Positions 38,801 through 47,133 of a stretch of 64,000 nucleotides of DNA are shown piece after piece. The stretch is from positions 62,001 through 126,000 of the forward strand of contig NZ_CATNLZ010000034.1 of assembly GCF_950101795.1 (NCBI RefSeq), read 5' to 3'. Source of the stretch: Nocardioides sp. T2.26MG-1 (GTDB taxonomy: Bacteria > Actinomycetota > Actinomycetes > Propionibacteriales > Nocardioidaceae). A program made the position numbers and the translations under genes. Under the pieces are notes generated by a model. The model had not been told where the DNA came from. It saw only the letters and a program-made list of their open reading frames with translations, and ran no database searches. Position 1 is the first letter of the stretch. Every line of letters starts with the position of its first letter.

Positions 38801-40858
38801 GTGCTCCTGGTTCACCGTCCGGCCGACCTGGTCACGGCCACCCGTGCGGCGCTGGCCGTCGTGGTCGCCGTGGTCGGCCCGACCGGCCCCGGGCTGGTGC
38901 TGGTCGCGATCGCGCTCACGCTGGACCTGGTCGACGGCCAGGTCGCCCGCCGCACCGGCACCGTGTCGGCGTTCGGCGCCCGCTTCGACATGGAGACCGA
39001 CGCGTTCCTGATCGCGGTCCTGAGCGTGTACGTCGCCCCCGCGGCCGGGTGGTGGGTCCTGCTGATCGGCGCGGCCCGCTACCTGCTGTGGCTCGCCGAG
39101 CGGGTGTGGTCGTGGCTGCGCCGCCCGGTGCCGCCGCGCCGGTGGCGCAAGGTCGTGGCCGGGATCCAGGGGGTCACGCTCGCGGTCGCCGCGGCGGACG
39201 TGCTGCCGCCGACCGTGACCGAGGCGGCCCTCGTGGCCGCGCTGGCGCTGCTGGCGGAGTCGTTCGGGCGCGACGTGTGGTGGCTGGCGCGGACGCGGCG
39301 CGAGCCTGCGGCCTACCCGCGGGGCGGCTGGCTCACGCTTGCGTCGCTCGCCGTCGTGTGGGCCGCCCTCGCGCTGCCGGACCGGCCCGCCGACCTGCTG
39401 CGTCCCCCGCCCGAGGCCCTGCTGGTCGTGGCGCTGGCGCTGCTGCCGTGGCATCGGACCCGCCGGGTGCTGGCGGCGGGTCTCGGGGTGCTCGTCGGGG
39501 CCGCCGTGGTCGTGAAGGTGCTCGACGTCGGGTTCGAACGGATCCTGGACCGGCCGTTCGACCCGGTGGCCGACTGGGTCTACCTCGGCCCGGGCGTCGG
39601 GGTGCTCGGCGACTCGATCGGCGTCACCGCCGCGCGGGCGACGGCGATCGCCGCGGTCGCGCTCGGCCTCGGCCTGCTCGTGCTCCTCGCCCTGGCCGCG
39701 GCCCGGGTCGCCGGCATCGCCGCGGCCCACCGCCGGTCGGCGGTGGCGGCGGGGCTCGTGCTTGCGCTGCCGTCGGTCGTCCTGGCGCCGCTGACCGAGG
39801 GGGGCTCGAGCGGAGCCGCGGTGCTCGCCTTCGACGAGGTGCGCCAGGTGCGTGCGGACCTCGCCGACCGGCGTACGTTCGACCGCGAGATCGCGACCGA
39901 CCGCTACGCCGCGACACCTCCGGGCCGGCTGCTGCGTGGGCTGCGGGGCATGGACGTGCTCGTGGTGTTCGTCGAGTCCTACGGCCGGGTCGCGGTGCAG
40001 GGCACGACGTTCTCACCGGGCGTGGACGCCGTGCTCGACGACGGCACCCGCCGGCTGCGCGCCGCGGGCTGGTCGTCGCGCAGCGCGTTCCTCACCTCGC
40101 CCACGTTCGGCGCGGCCAGCTGGCTCGCCCACTCCACGTTCCAGTCTGGGCTGTGGGTCGACAGCCAGCAGCGCTACGACCAGCTGCTCGGCGCCGACCG
40201 GCTGACGCTCGCCTCGGCGTTCGCGGGCGCGGGCTGGCGCACGGTCTTCGACGTGCCCGCGAACACCCGCGACTGGCCGGAGGGCGCCGGGTTCTACGGG
40301 TTCGACCAGCTCTACGACTCCCGCAACGTCGGCTACCGCGGCCCGCGGTACGGCTACGCCACGATGCCGGACCAGTACACGCTGGCGCGGTTCCGCGACC
40401 TCGAGCTCGCCCCGGCGGACCGGCGCCCGGTGATGGCCGAGATCGATCTGGTCTCCAGCCACCACCCGTGGGCGCCGTCGCCCGACCTGGTGCCGTGGGA
40501 CCGGGTCGGCGACGGCTCGGTGTTCACCGACACGCCCACCCAGCCCGCCTCCTCCGACGTGCGCAAGCTCTACGGCCAGTCGGTCGAGTACACGATGGGC
40601 ACCCTGATCTCGTTCCTGGAGACCTATCCCGACCCCGACCTCGTGCTGGTGGTCCTCGGCGACCACCAGCCGCACTCCTACGTGAGCGGGCCCGGCCCTG
40701 GACACGACGTTCCGATCTCGGTCATCGCCCAGGACCCGCGGGTCGCGGACCGGGTCGCCGGGTGGGGCTGGCAGCCGGGCCTGCACCCGGGCCCGGACGC
40801 GACGGTCTGGCGGATGGACTCCTTCCGCGACCGGTTCCTGGAGTCGTTCAGCCGGTAG
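38801..40858 (+). CDS. CDP-alcohol phosphatidyltransferase fused to an LTA-synthase-like sulfatase
   Basis: 685 residues. The N-terminal domain (about 1-170) has the full CDP-alcohol phosphotransferase motif: D42-x2-D45-G-x2-A-R50-x8-G59-x3-D63-x3-D67, with membrane helices. A middle set of helices (about 180-320) leads to an alkaline-phosphatase-fold domain (about 380-685) with VVFVESYGR, SPTFGAASWLAHST and VVLGDHQPHSY, as in LtaS-type phosphoglycerol transferases. It could first make a phospholipid and then cut or transfer its head group. The GTG has GGAGG at 38792-38796. Its last 11 bases overlap the convergent anti-sigma gene. Confidence 0.85.
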   Translation: MLLVHRPADLVTATRAALAVVVAVVGPTGPGLVLVAIALTLDLVDGQVARRTGTVSAFGARFDMETDAFLIAVLSVYVAPAAGWWVLLIGAARYLLWLAERVWSWLRRPVPPRRWRKVVAGIQGVTLAVAAADVLPPTVTEAALVAALALLAESFGRDVWWLARTRREPAAYPRGGWLTLASLAVVWAALALPDRPADLLRPPPEALLVVALALLPWHRTRRVLAAGLGVLVGAAVVVKVLDVGFERILDRPFDPVADWVYLGPGVGVLGDSIGVTAARATAIAAVALGLGLLVLLALAAARVAGIAAAHRRSAVAAGLVLALPSVVLAPLTEGGSSGAAVLAFDEVRQVRADLADRRTFDREIATDRYAATPPGRLLRGLRGMDVLVVFVESYGRVAVQGTTFSPGVDAVLDDGTRRLRAAGWSSRSAFLTSPTFGAASWLAHSTFQSGLWVDSQQRYDQLLGADRLTLASAFAGAGWRTVFDVPANTRDWPEGAGFYGFDQLYDSRNVGYRGPRYGYATMPDQYTLARFRDLELAPADRRPVMAEIDLVSSHHPWAPSPDLVPWDRVGDGSVFTDTPTQPASSDVRKLYGQSVEYTMGTLISFLETYPDPDLVLVVLGDHQPHSYVSGPGPGHDVPISVIAQDPRVADRVAGWGWQPGLHPGPDATVWRMDSFRDRFLESFSR

Positions 40859-41552
40859 TCAGGCGCAGGACGCGGGGGCCGCCGGAGATCTGCACCTCGA
40901 CCGAGACGATGTCCGCGGCCTCGAGTGCCGTGGCGCCGGTGATCGTGATCGGGCGGTCCGCGACACCGCGCCAGCTCGCGACCCGTTCGGTGGCGCCCTC
41001 ACGGGTGTGCACGACCATCTCGTACGTCGGCGGGCCGCCCCCGTGGTAGCCCTCCGGCAGCGGGTAGCTGCAGGTCAGCTCGAGGCGGGTGCCCCACGCC
41101 ACCGAGGTCAGCGTCAGCCAGCCGGTGGTGCCACTGGTGCCGACCGGGGTCATCTGCTGGGACGGCGCGGCCGAGATCGGGGGCGTCGCACTCGGCGTGC
41201 CGTCGTCACCCGCGGTCACGACCGCGACGGACACCCCGGCGACCGCGACCACCGCGGCGGCCGCGGCGAGGCCGGTCGCCCAGTGGCGGCGCCGGCGGCC
41301 GCGTCGTACCTCCCGCACCAGCGCGGGGAGCAGCGTGTCGGGCACGGGCTCGTCGACCGGCGCGGACTCGAGGACCTCGGCCGAGACCTGCGAGAGCAGG
41401 CCGGGCAGGCCGGCGAGCTGCTGCACCGCGCGGGCGCACGTGGGACACCCGGGGAGGTGCCGCTCGAACTCCAGGCGCTCCTCGGGCGACAGCGCACCGA
41501 GCACGTAGGCGCCGTCGAGGTGGCTCAGCTCGCAGCTGCCCACGCTGTTCAT
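40848..41552 (-). CDS. Membrane anti-sigma factor with zinc-finger (zf-HC2/RslA-like)
   Basis: 234 residues. HLPGCPTC (H-x3-C-x2-C, about 32-39) is the ZAS site. A single transmembrane helix (about 92-112, WATGLAAAAAVVAVAGVSVA) follows, then an extracytoplasmic beta domain of about 115 residues. It should hold its sigma factor at the membrane until a redox or envelope signal. The ATG at 41552 overlaps the sigma stop (ATGA). Confidence 0.88.
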   Translation of the reverse strand: MNSVGSCELSHLDGAYVLGALSPEERLEFERHLPGCPTCARAVQQLAGLPGLLSQVSAEVLESAPVDEPVPDTLLPALVREVRRGRRRRHWATGLAAAAAVVAVAGVSVAVVTAGDDGTPSATPPISAAPSQQMTPVGTSGTTGWLTLTSVAWGTRLELTCSYPLPEGYHGGGPPTYEMVVHTREGATERVASWRGVADRPITITGATALEAADIVSVEVQISGGPRVLRLTTG

Positions 41553-42073
41553 GCCACCACCCCGCTCTCCTCGAGCGCGAGCCGGAGCGCCCGCAGCGCG
41601 TAGTGGGTGCGCGACTTGACCGTGCCCTCGGGCACGCCGAGGCGGCGCGAGGCCTCGGCGACGGACTGGCCGCGGTAGTAGCACTCGAGCAGCACCGCCC
41701 GGTGCTCCGCCGAGAGCCGGGTGAGCGCGTCCGCAACCACCCACGACAGCAGCAGCTGGTCGGTGCGGTCCGGCTCCCCGGCCCCCTCGGGCACCTCCGC
41801 GACTGCGAACTCACTCTGCGAGCGCTTGGTGCGCCACTCGTCGATCACGATGTTCTTGGCGACCCGGAACAGCCAGGCGCGGACGGACCCGTGGGCCTCG
41901 TCGAGCGCCGGGAAGTTGCGCCAGGCGCGCAGCAGCGTCTCCTGCACGACATCCTCGGCACGGGCGCGGTCCTGCCCGGTCAGCCGCAGGCAGTAGCCCC
42001 AGAGCGCGGCGGCATGCTCGTCGTGCAGCTGCTGCATCAGCGCCTCGGGGCTCCCCTGGCTGTCGGTCGCCAT
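41549..42073 (-). CDS. ECF sigma factor, SigL-like
   Basis: 174 residues from the ATG at 42073 with GGGAGGTGAG in front (an in-frame GTG at 42085 is an alternative). Region 2: LHDEHAAALWGYCLRLTGQD, EDVVQETLLRAWRNF, AWLFRVAKNIVIDEWR. Region 4: LSAEHRAVLLECYYRGQSVA and LGVPEGTVKSRTHYALRALR. Partnered with the overlapping anti-sigma gene, as mycobacterial SigL is with RslA. A SigL-type promoter lies just upstream, so it probably drives its own synthesis. Confidence 0.88.
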   Translation of the reverse strand: MATDSQGSPEALMQQLHDEHAAALWGYCLRLTGQDRARAEDVVQETLLRAWRNFPALDEAHGSVRAWLFRVAKNIVIDEWRTKRSQSEFAVAEVPEGAGEPDRTDQLLLSWVVADALTRLSAEHRAVLLECYYRGQSVAEASRRLGVPEGTVKSRTHYALRALRLALEESGVVA

Positions 42074-42090
42074 CTCACCTCCCACCCGGT

Positions 42091-42118
42091 CACACGCAGC
42101 AACCGCCTGTGCGGTTCA
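42091..42118 (-). promoter_or_regulatory. SigL-type autoregulatory promoter
   Basis: Minus strand TGAACC, 16 bases, CGTGTG: matches the mycobacterial SigL pattern (TGAACC-N16-CGTGTC, recalled from the literature) at all but the last base. It ends 17 bases before the sigma ATG. A small AACCGC/GCGGTT hairpin (42101-42116) overlaps it and might also end the upstream SNF2 transcript. Confidence 0.65.
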
Positions 42119-42135
42119 GTGTGGCGCAGGACACG

Positions 42136-44289
42136 TCAGGAGGCGGCGGCCTCCTGCGCCTCGGTGAGCGCCCGGGTGAGCAGCGCGACCAGCGCCTCGA
42201 GCTGGATGTCGACCGACGACCCGATCTCCTCGTCGGAGCCGTCCAGCGCGACCGCGGCGAGGCCGGCCTTGCTGTCGATGAGCTCGGCGACCCGGGTGTC
42301 GATGGTCTGCGAGGCGATGATCCGCCAGGCGGTGACCGGCTCCTCCTGGCCGATGCGGTGCACCCGGTCGATCGCCTGGGTCTGCTCGGCGTCGGTCCAG
42401 GACAGCTCGGCGAGCACGACGTTGGAGGCGACCTGCAGGTTGACGCCGACGCCGGCCGCGGTCAGCGAGCAGACGACCACCGCGACCTCGGGGTCGTCGA
42501 CGAACGCGTCGATGTTGCGCTGGCGCACCGGGGTGGTCTGGTCGCCGCGGATCGAGGAGTAGCGGATGCCGCGCGCGGCGAACGTCTCCTCGGCGATGTC
42601 CATCACCTCGATGTGCTTGGCGAAGAACACGACCTTGCCGACGCTGCGGGCCAGCTGGGCGGCGTAGTCGGCCGCGAGGCCGGCCTTGGCGCGGCCGATG
42701 CGGCGCATCATGCTGAACACGTTCTCGCCGCTCGAGGTGTCCATGTCCTCGCGCTCCCACGTGGCGACGCGGCGGACCAGCTCGTGGTCGATGCCCTCGA
42801 CCGTGCGGCCCTCCTTGCGGGTGGCCAGCGCCATCTCGTAGCGCTCGACCAGCCGGCGGGCCAGCTCGCGCTCGGCCTCGCGGATCGAGCGGCCGGCCTC
42901 GTCGTCGAGCTCGACCGGCAGGTCGGCGATCCGGCGGGCGGGGATGTCGGCGGCGACGTCGATCTTGCGGCGCCGGACGATGCCCATCTCGACGACCGCG
43001 CGGCGGGCGTTGGGGTAGAAGCCCGGGTCGGCCGGCGTGAGACCGGTGTCCTCGAGGGCGTCCATCAGCGCGCCGAGCGGCTTCTTCTCGTCGATCCAGC
43101 CGAGGAACTCCCAGATCGCCTGGAAGTCCTCGATATCGTTGATCAGCGGGGTGCCGGTCAGGGCCATCAGCAGCGGCCGGGCGTAGCGGCTGCGGATCTT
43201 GTCCGAGAGCTGCAGCACGTGCTGGGAGCGCTGCGAGGACTTGTTCTTGATGAAGTGCGCCTCGTCGACGACCATGCCGCGGAAGCCGTGCTGGCCGAGC
43301 CAGCCCACGTGCCGGTCGAGCACCTCGTAGTTGACCACCACGATGTCGGCGAACCCGTCGACGTCCTCGCCGTCGCCGTGGATCACGGTCACCGAGCGGT
43401 TGGGGGTCCAGAGCCCGACCTCGCGCGCCCAGTTGGTCTTGACGACGTTGGGCACGACGACCAGCAGCGGGTAGGCGTCGGCGGCCTGGGCCGCGAGCAG
43501 CGCCTGGGCGGTCTTGCCGAGGCCGGGCTCGTCGGCGAGCAGGAACGTGCGGTGGCCGCTGCCGGCCCCGGCCACGAGCTGTGCCTGGTGGTGCATGAGC
43601 TCGCGGCCGTCGGGGAGCTTGACCGCCGAGATCGGCTCGGGCAGCGGCATGCACGAGATGCCGTTCGACGCGTACTCGAACGAGCGGAACAGCGGGCCGA
43701 GCAGCTCCCAGCCGGCCAGCCGGCGGGCGTGGCCGCTGCCGGGCTGGACGTGGGAGAAGTCGGGGACCAGGAACGGGTTGGAGAGCTGGCGCTGGATGAC
43801 CGACTGGGGCACCACCCGCCGGCTCGGCCCGGAGACCACGGCGAGCGTCTCGGGCGCCTCGGGCTCGGGCTCCTCCTCCGCATCGAGGCCGGCGGCCTCG
43901 ATCATCCGGCGGCGCAGCTCGCGGGCGGCGTCGGAGACCTCGGCCTGCTCGGCCAGCAGCGCGAGGAGGGAGGTCTCCCGGGCGGCGCTCTTGGCGAGGA
44001 TGGTGGCGATCCCGTCGAGCCGCTTGAGCTGCTCGGCGCGCTGCGCCTCGGTGCTCTCCGGGTCGGCCTTGACCCGGGCCCGCTCCTCGCGGACCAGGAG
44101 CGCGACCACCTGGAACTTGGTGCGCGTCGACGGTGCGACCGCGCCGCGCTGGACGGCGGTCTCGACCTCGCGCACGGCGCGGGCGAGTACCGGGATGATG
44201 CCCTCGTTGTCGAGCGCGCGGCCGCCGCGGCGCTGGTTGCGTGCCGGTGCACGACGACCCGCCGACTGGCGCTGGCCCTGTCGAGCCAA
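42136..44289 (-). CDS. SNF2-family DNA-dependent ATPase
   Basis: 717 residues from a TTG at 44289, chosen because GGAGGAGGGG lies six bases upstream. About 235 residues of helical N-terminal sequence precede the SNF2 ATPase core: DEPGLGKT (254-260, Walker A), VDEAHFIK (DEAH 342-345) and ALTGTPL. A C-terminal helicase lobe follows with VVFFAKHIEVMD, GVGVNLQVAS and DRVHRIGQ. These proteins remodel DNA-protein complexes or move along DNA; no nuclease domain is fused. The cellular role is unknown, and neighbours give no clue. Confidence 0.9.
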   Translation of the reverse strand: MARQGQRQSAGRRAPARNQRRGGRALDNEGIIPVLARAVREVETAVQRGAVAPSTRTKFQVVALLVREERARVKADPESTEAQRAEQLKRLDGIATILAKSAARETSLLALLAEQAEVSDAARELRRRMIEAAGLDAEEEPEPEAPETLAVVSGPSRRVVPQSVIQRQLSNPFLVPDFSHVQPGSGHARRLAGWELLGPLFRSFEYASNGISCMPLPEPISAVKLPDGRELMHHQAQLVAGAGSGHRTFLLADEPGLGKTAQALLAAQAADAYPLLVVVPNVVKTNWAREVGLWTPNRSVTVIHGDGEDVDGFADIVVVNYEVLDRHVGWLGQHGFRGMVVDEAHFIKNKSSQRSQHVLQLSDKIRSRYARPLLMALTGTPLINDIEDFQAIWEFLGWIDEKKPLGALMDALEDTGLTPADPGFYPNARRAVVEMGIVRRRKIDVAADIPARRIADLPVELDDEAGRSIREAERELARRLVERYEMALATRKEGRTVEGIDHELVRRVATWEREDMDTSSGENVFSMMRRIGRAKAGLAADYAAQLARSVGKVVFFAKHIEVMDIAEETFAARGIRYSSIRGDQTTPVRQRNIDAFVDDPEVAVVVCSLTAAGVGVNLQVASNVVLAELSWTDAEQTQAIDRVHRIGQEEPVTAWRIIASQTIDTRVAELIDSKAGLAAVALDGSDEEIGSSVDIQLEALVALLTRALTEAQEAAAS

Positions 44290-44559
44290 GGACCCCTCCT
44301 CCGGAGTGTGCCCGGTTGCGATACGACGGTGCGAAACGACTGTTCGGTACGGCGAGAGGTGCGCCCGGGCGACGCGCCACTCGACGTGCTGGTCCACGGA
44401 TCTACGAGATCGATGAGTGCCGGCGAGACGGCCGGGACTCGGCGCGGAGCACCGGCCCACGACGTGCGGCCGGTTCCAGTTGACATCGTACACAGCATCC
44501 GGCGCGCGGTCGGCATTCCCCGGGATGCGGGACGGTCCGCACGTTCGTAGGCTCGGTCC

Positions 44560-45375
44560 GTGACCGCCGCCGCCCCTCCCCCGGCCCGAGCCGTCCAGCG
44601 CACGTCGCTGGTCCCGCCCCAGCACGGCGCCTGGGCGTTCCTCGGCCTGCCGCTGGCCCTCGGGTTCCTGGTGGCCGACCCGGCGTGGACGTGGCTGCCG
44701 CTGGCCTGGGCGTGGGTGGCGGCCTACCCGGCGTCGTACTTCTTGCTCAGCTACGTCCGGGCCCGCCGGCCCGAGCGGTTCCGCCGGCCGCTCGCGATCT
44801 GGGTCGCGGTGTTCGCGCCGGCGGGCCTCGCGGCGGTCGCCCTGCGCCCGTGGCTGCTCTGGGTCGCCGCGGTCTACCTCGCGTCGTTCGCGGTCAACCT
44901 CGCCTACGCACGGCGCAACCGCGAGCGCGACCTGGTCAACGACGCGGTGTTCGTCGCCCAGTGCTCGGTCATGGTCGTGGTCACGGCACTGGTCGGGGAC
45001 GACCCGGACACCTGGTCGCCCGGGGCGCTGCTGGGCGCGGTCTCGGCGCACGCCTGGCTGCTGAGCGGGGTGTGTGCGATGGTCCTGCTGGGCTCGACGC
45101 TGCACGTGAAGTCGCTGCTGCGCGAACGCCGTGACCCGCGCTACGCGAGCGCGTCGCGGTGGTACGCCGTGGCCTGCCTGGTCGCGTCACCGGCGCTGGC
45201 CCTCGCCTGGGGGCTCCCGGAGGGCTGGGCGTTCGTGGTGCCGTTCGCGCTGCTCGCGGGCCGGGCGCTGCGGCGCGACTGGTCGGGGATGCGGCCGGGC
45301 GCGATCGGCATGGTCGAGCTGGCCGGCTTCATCGTGGTCCTGGCGGCCGGGGCAGTGGCCGTGGCGGCCGGCTGA
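44560..45375 (+). CDS. YwiC-like membrane protein
   Basis: 271 residues with about eight hydrophobic helices. VPPQHGAWAFLGLPLALGFL near the N-terminus is the mark of the YwiC family. Function unknown; the HGAWA motif could be a metal or substrate site. Start GTG, with TAGGCT at 44548-44553 six bases before it. It is divergent from the SNF2 gene; the 270-base spacer has one near-palindrome (GCATTCCCCGGGATGC at 44513-44528) but no gene. Confidence 0.82.
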   Translation: MTAAAPPPARAVQRTSLVPPQHGAWAFLGLPLALGFLVADPAWTWLPLAWAWVAAYPASYFLLSYVRARRPERFRRPLAIWVAVFAPAGLAAVALRPWLLWVAAVYLASFAVNLAYARRNRERDLVNDAVFVAQCSVMVVVTALVGDDPDTWSPGALLGAVSAHAWLLSGVCAMVLLGSTLHVKSLLRERRDPRYASASRWYAVACLVASPALALAWGLPEGWAFVVPFALLAGRALRRDWSGMRPGAIGMVELAGFIVVLAAGAVAVAAG

Positions 45376-45420
45376 CCGACCGCCACGACACTCCCCCCTC
45401 ACCACGTCCCGCTGCAGGAG

Positions 45421-46641
45421 TCAGGGCAGCTGGACGTGGCCGTTGCGCATCTTCCAGAGGAAGTACTTCTCGAAGCCGAGCTTCATCAGGTGCGCCTGCG
45501 GGCCGGGGATCAGCACGCCGTGCTTGCGCGGCGGCAGCATCTTGTCGGCCAGGATGATCACGCCGTTGTTCCCGGCGTCCATCACGCAGACCGCCTTGAT
45601 GTCGCCGAAGCTCTTCACCTGGGTCGGCTGCTCGCCCTTGATCTGGGCGGCGATGTTGGCCGCGGCCGTGTGCGCCATCACCTCGGTCGGGAAGCCGGTC
45701 TTGGGGAGGCCGACCGGGGTCGGGGTCTGCCACGGGACGTCGACGGCGGCGGCCACGCCGACCGCGTAGATGTCGTCGTACTTGTCGCTCTGGTAGGTGT
45801 CGCGCACCCGCACGTAGCCCTTCTCGTCGGCCAGGCCGTCGGAGGTCTTGAGGAAGTCCTGCCCGAGGAACGGCGGCACCACCATGCCGAAGCCGAACGG
45901 CAGCCGCTCGCCGTCGGCGAGGACCATCGACCCCTGGTCGACGTGGTCGATGCCGACGCTGAGGCGCGTCTCGATCCCCTCCTTCTTCAGGAACATCCCG
46001 AGCAGCTGCTCGCCGTGCGGGAGCCCGCCGATCCCGAAGTGCCCGAGGAACGGCTCGGAGGTCACGTAGGTCAGCTTGACCTGCTTGCGCAGGCCGGCCT
46101 TCTTGAGCTGGTAGGAGGTGTTGAACAGGAACTCGTACGCCGCACCGAAGCAGCCCGCGCTCTGGCTGGCGGCGATCACCACGTCCTGGGGGCCGCGGGA
46201 CCCGCGGGCGTCGTCGAGGTAGCGCTGCCAGGCCGCGCCCGTGCGCTCGGCCTCGACCAGGGTGGTGATCGTGTTGGCGTTCTCGGAGAACCCGGGGACC
46301 ACGTCGTCCTTGTTGCGGTAGCCGGTCGCGATCACGAGGTAGTCGTAGTCGAGCTCGTGACCACCGTCGGTGGTGACCTTCTTGGCCACCGGGTCGATCC
46401 CGGTCGCGGCGGCGTGCACGAACTCGATGCCGTGCGACTCGAGAGTGGGCGCCACCGGGAACGTGATGTCCTCACGGTCGCGCTTGCCGAACGGCAGCCA
46501 GATCAGGCTGGGATTGAAGAGGAAGTGGTCGCTGGCCGACACGACCGTGACGTCCACGTCGCCGTGCAGCTCGTGCCGTACGGCGAGCGCCGCCGTCATC
46601 CCTCCGAAGTTGGCGCCGAGCACCAGGACCTTCGCACGCAT
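45421..46641 (-). CDS. Sulfide:quinone-oxidoreductase-like FAD enzyme
   Basis: 406 residues. VLVLGANFGGMTAALAV is the FAD-binding motif; LDYDYLVIATGYR the second nucleotide segment; YAVGVAAAVDVPW (usually GD) binds the flavin end. ASQSAGCFGAAYEF carries the single central Cys that matches an SQR active-site Cys; other typical SQR Cys are at VCVMDAG near residue 350. It may oxidise sulfide or a persulfide, passing electrons to quinone. AGGAGG precedes the ATG. It is divergent from a DUF2892 gene across a CsoR/CstR-like operator. Confidence 0.8.
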   Translation of the reverse strand: MRAKVLVLGANFGGMTAALAVRHELHGDVDVTVVSASDHFLFNPSLIWLPFGKRDREDITFPVAPTLESHGIEFVHAAATGIDPVAKKVTTDGGHELDYDYLVIATGYRNKDDVVPGFSENANTITTLVEAERTGAAWQRYLDDARGSRGPQDVVIAASQSAGCFGAAYEFLFNTSYQLKKAGLRKQVKLTYVTSEPFLGHFGIGGLPHGEQLLGMFLKKEGIETRLSVGIDHVDQGSMVLADGERLPFGFGMVVPPFLGQDFLKTSDGLADEKGYVRVRDTYQSDKYDDIYAVGVAAAVDVPWQTPTPVGLPKTGFPTEVMAHTAAANIAAQIKGEQPTQVKSFGDIKAVCVMDAGNNGVIILADKMLPPRKHGVLIPGPQAHLMKLGFEKYFLWKMRNGHVQLP

Positions 46642-46676
46642 CTCGTTCCTCCTGTGGGTGGTTCCGTGCCTTCAGG

Positions 46677-46694
46677 TATACCCCCCGGGGTATA
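46677..46694. promoter_or_regulatory. CsoR/CstR-like operator in a divergent promoter
   Basis: TATACCCCCCGGGGTATA, a perfect palindrome of 8-base arms with a 2-base centre, matches the ATACCC-GGGTAT type site bound by CsoR-family copper or persulfide repressors. It lies exactly between a TTCAGG -35-like box (46671-46676) and a TATAGT -10-like box (46693-46698) for the rightward DUF2892 gene, and can also cover the leftward promoter. Confidence 0.75.
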
Positions 46695-46785
46695 TAGTGG
46701 GCGAGGGTCCAGTGACCCGGCGATCGGGTCTTTGGACCCCAGTCGCGGCACATCCGCATGTCCACAGCAAAGGAACCCCCACGTC

Positions 46786-47028
46786 ATGAACCTCGACCGC
46801 GCCGTCCTCACCGTCGCCGGCACCGTCACGCTCGTCAGCGCCCTGCTCGCCGCCGTGGTCTCGCCGTGGTGGCTGCTGCTCACCGCCTTCGTCGGGCTCA
46901 ACCTGCTGCAGTCGAGCTTCACCGGCTTCTGCCCGGCGGCGATCATCCTGCGCCGGCTCGGCGTCCCCGGCGGGTGCGCCTTCACCGACACCCGGCCCGC
47001 TCAGACCAGCGAGACCGTCCAGGCCTGA
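46786..47028 (+). CDS. DUF2892 membrane protein (YgaP C-terminal-like)
   Basis: 80 residues: MNLDRAVLTVAGTVTLVSAL, two hydrophobic helices, and LLQSSFTGFCPAAIILRRLG with the GFCP motif typical of DUF2892 proteins, which are often fused or linked to rhodaneses. It ends with a short polar tail. Regulated with the SQR-like gene, it may help handle sulfane sulfur at the membrane. AAAGGAA is upstream of the ATG. Confidence 0.85.
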   Translation: MNLDRAVLTVAGTVTLVSALLAAVVSPWWLLLTAFVGLNLLQSSFTGFCPAAIILRRLGVPGGCAFTDTRPAQTSETVQA

Positions 47029-47105
47029 GAGGGCGGCACCACCCGCGCGACCCGCGCGGTGCTCCGGCACCCGACCCGCGCCCGACAAAACCACCTATTC
47101 ATCCG

Positions 47106-47128
47106 ATGTATACACATGGTGTATACAT
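47106..47128. promoter_or_regulatory. PadR-type operator overlapping a leaderless promoter
   Basis: ATGTATACAC (47106-47115), ATG, GTGTATACAT (47119-47128): perfect 10-base arms. The outer ATGT..ACAT layout is usual for PadR sites. TATACA inside the right arm lies six bases before the padR ATG (47134) and could be the -10, so the repressor would block its own transcription. Confidence 0.75.
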
Positions 47129-47133
47129 GCACC

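Noticed and set aside
38780..39730. Upstream extension of the dehydrogenase frame
   Set aside because: Antisense to the phosphatidyltransferase gene and low-complexity.
42101..42116. AACCGC/GCGGTT hairpin as terminator of the SNF2 gene
   Set aside because: Only six base pairs and it overlaps a strong ECF promoter match, which explains the sequence better.
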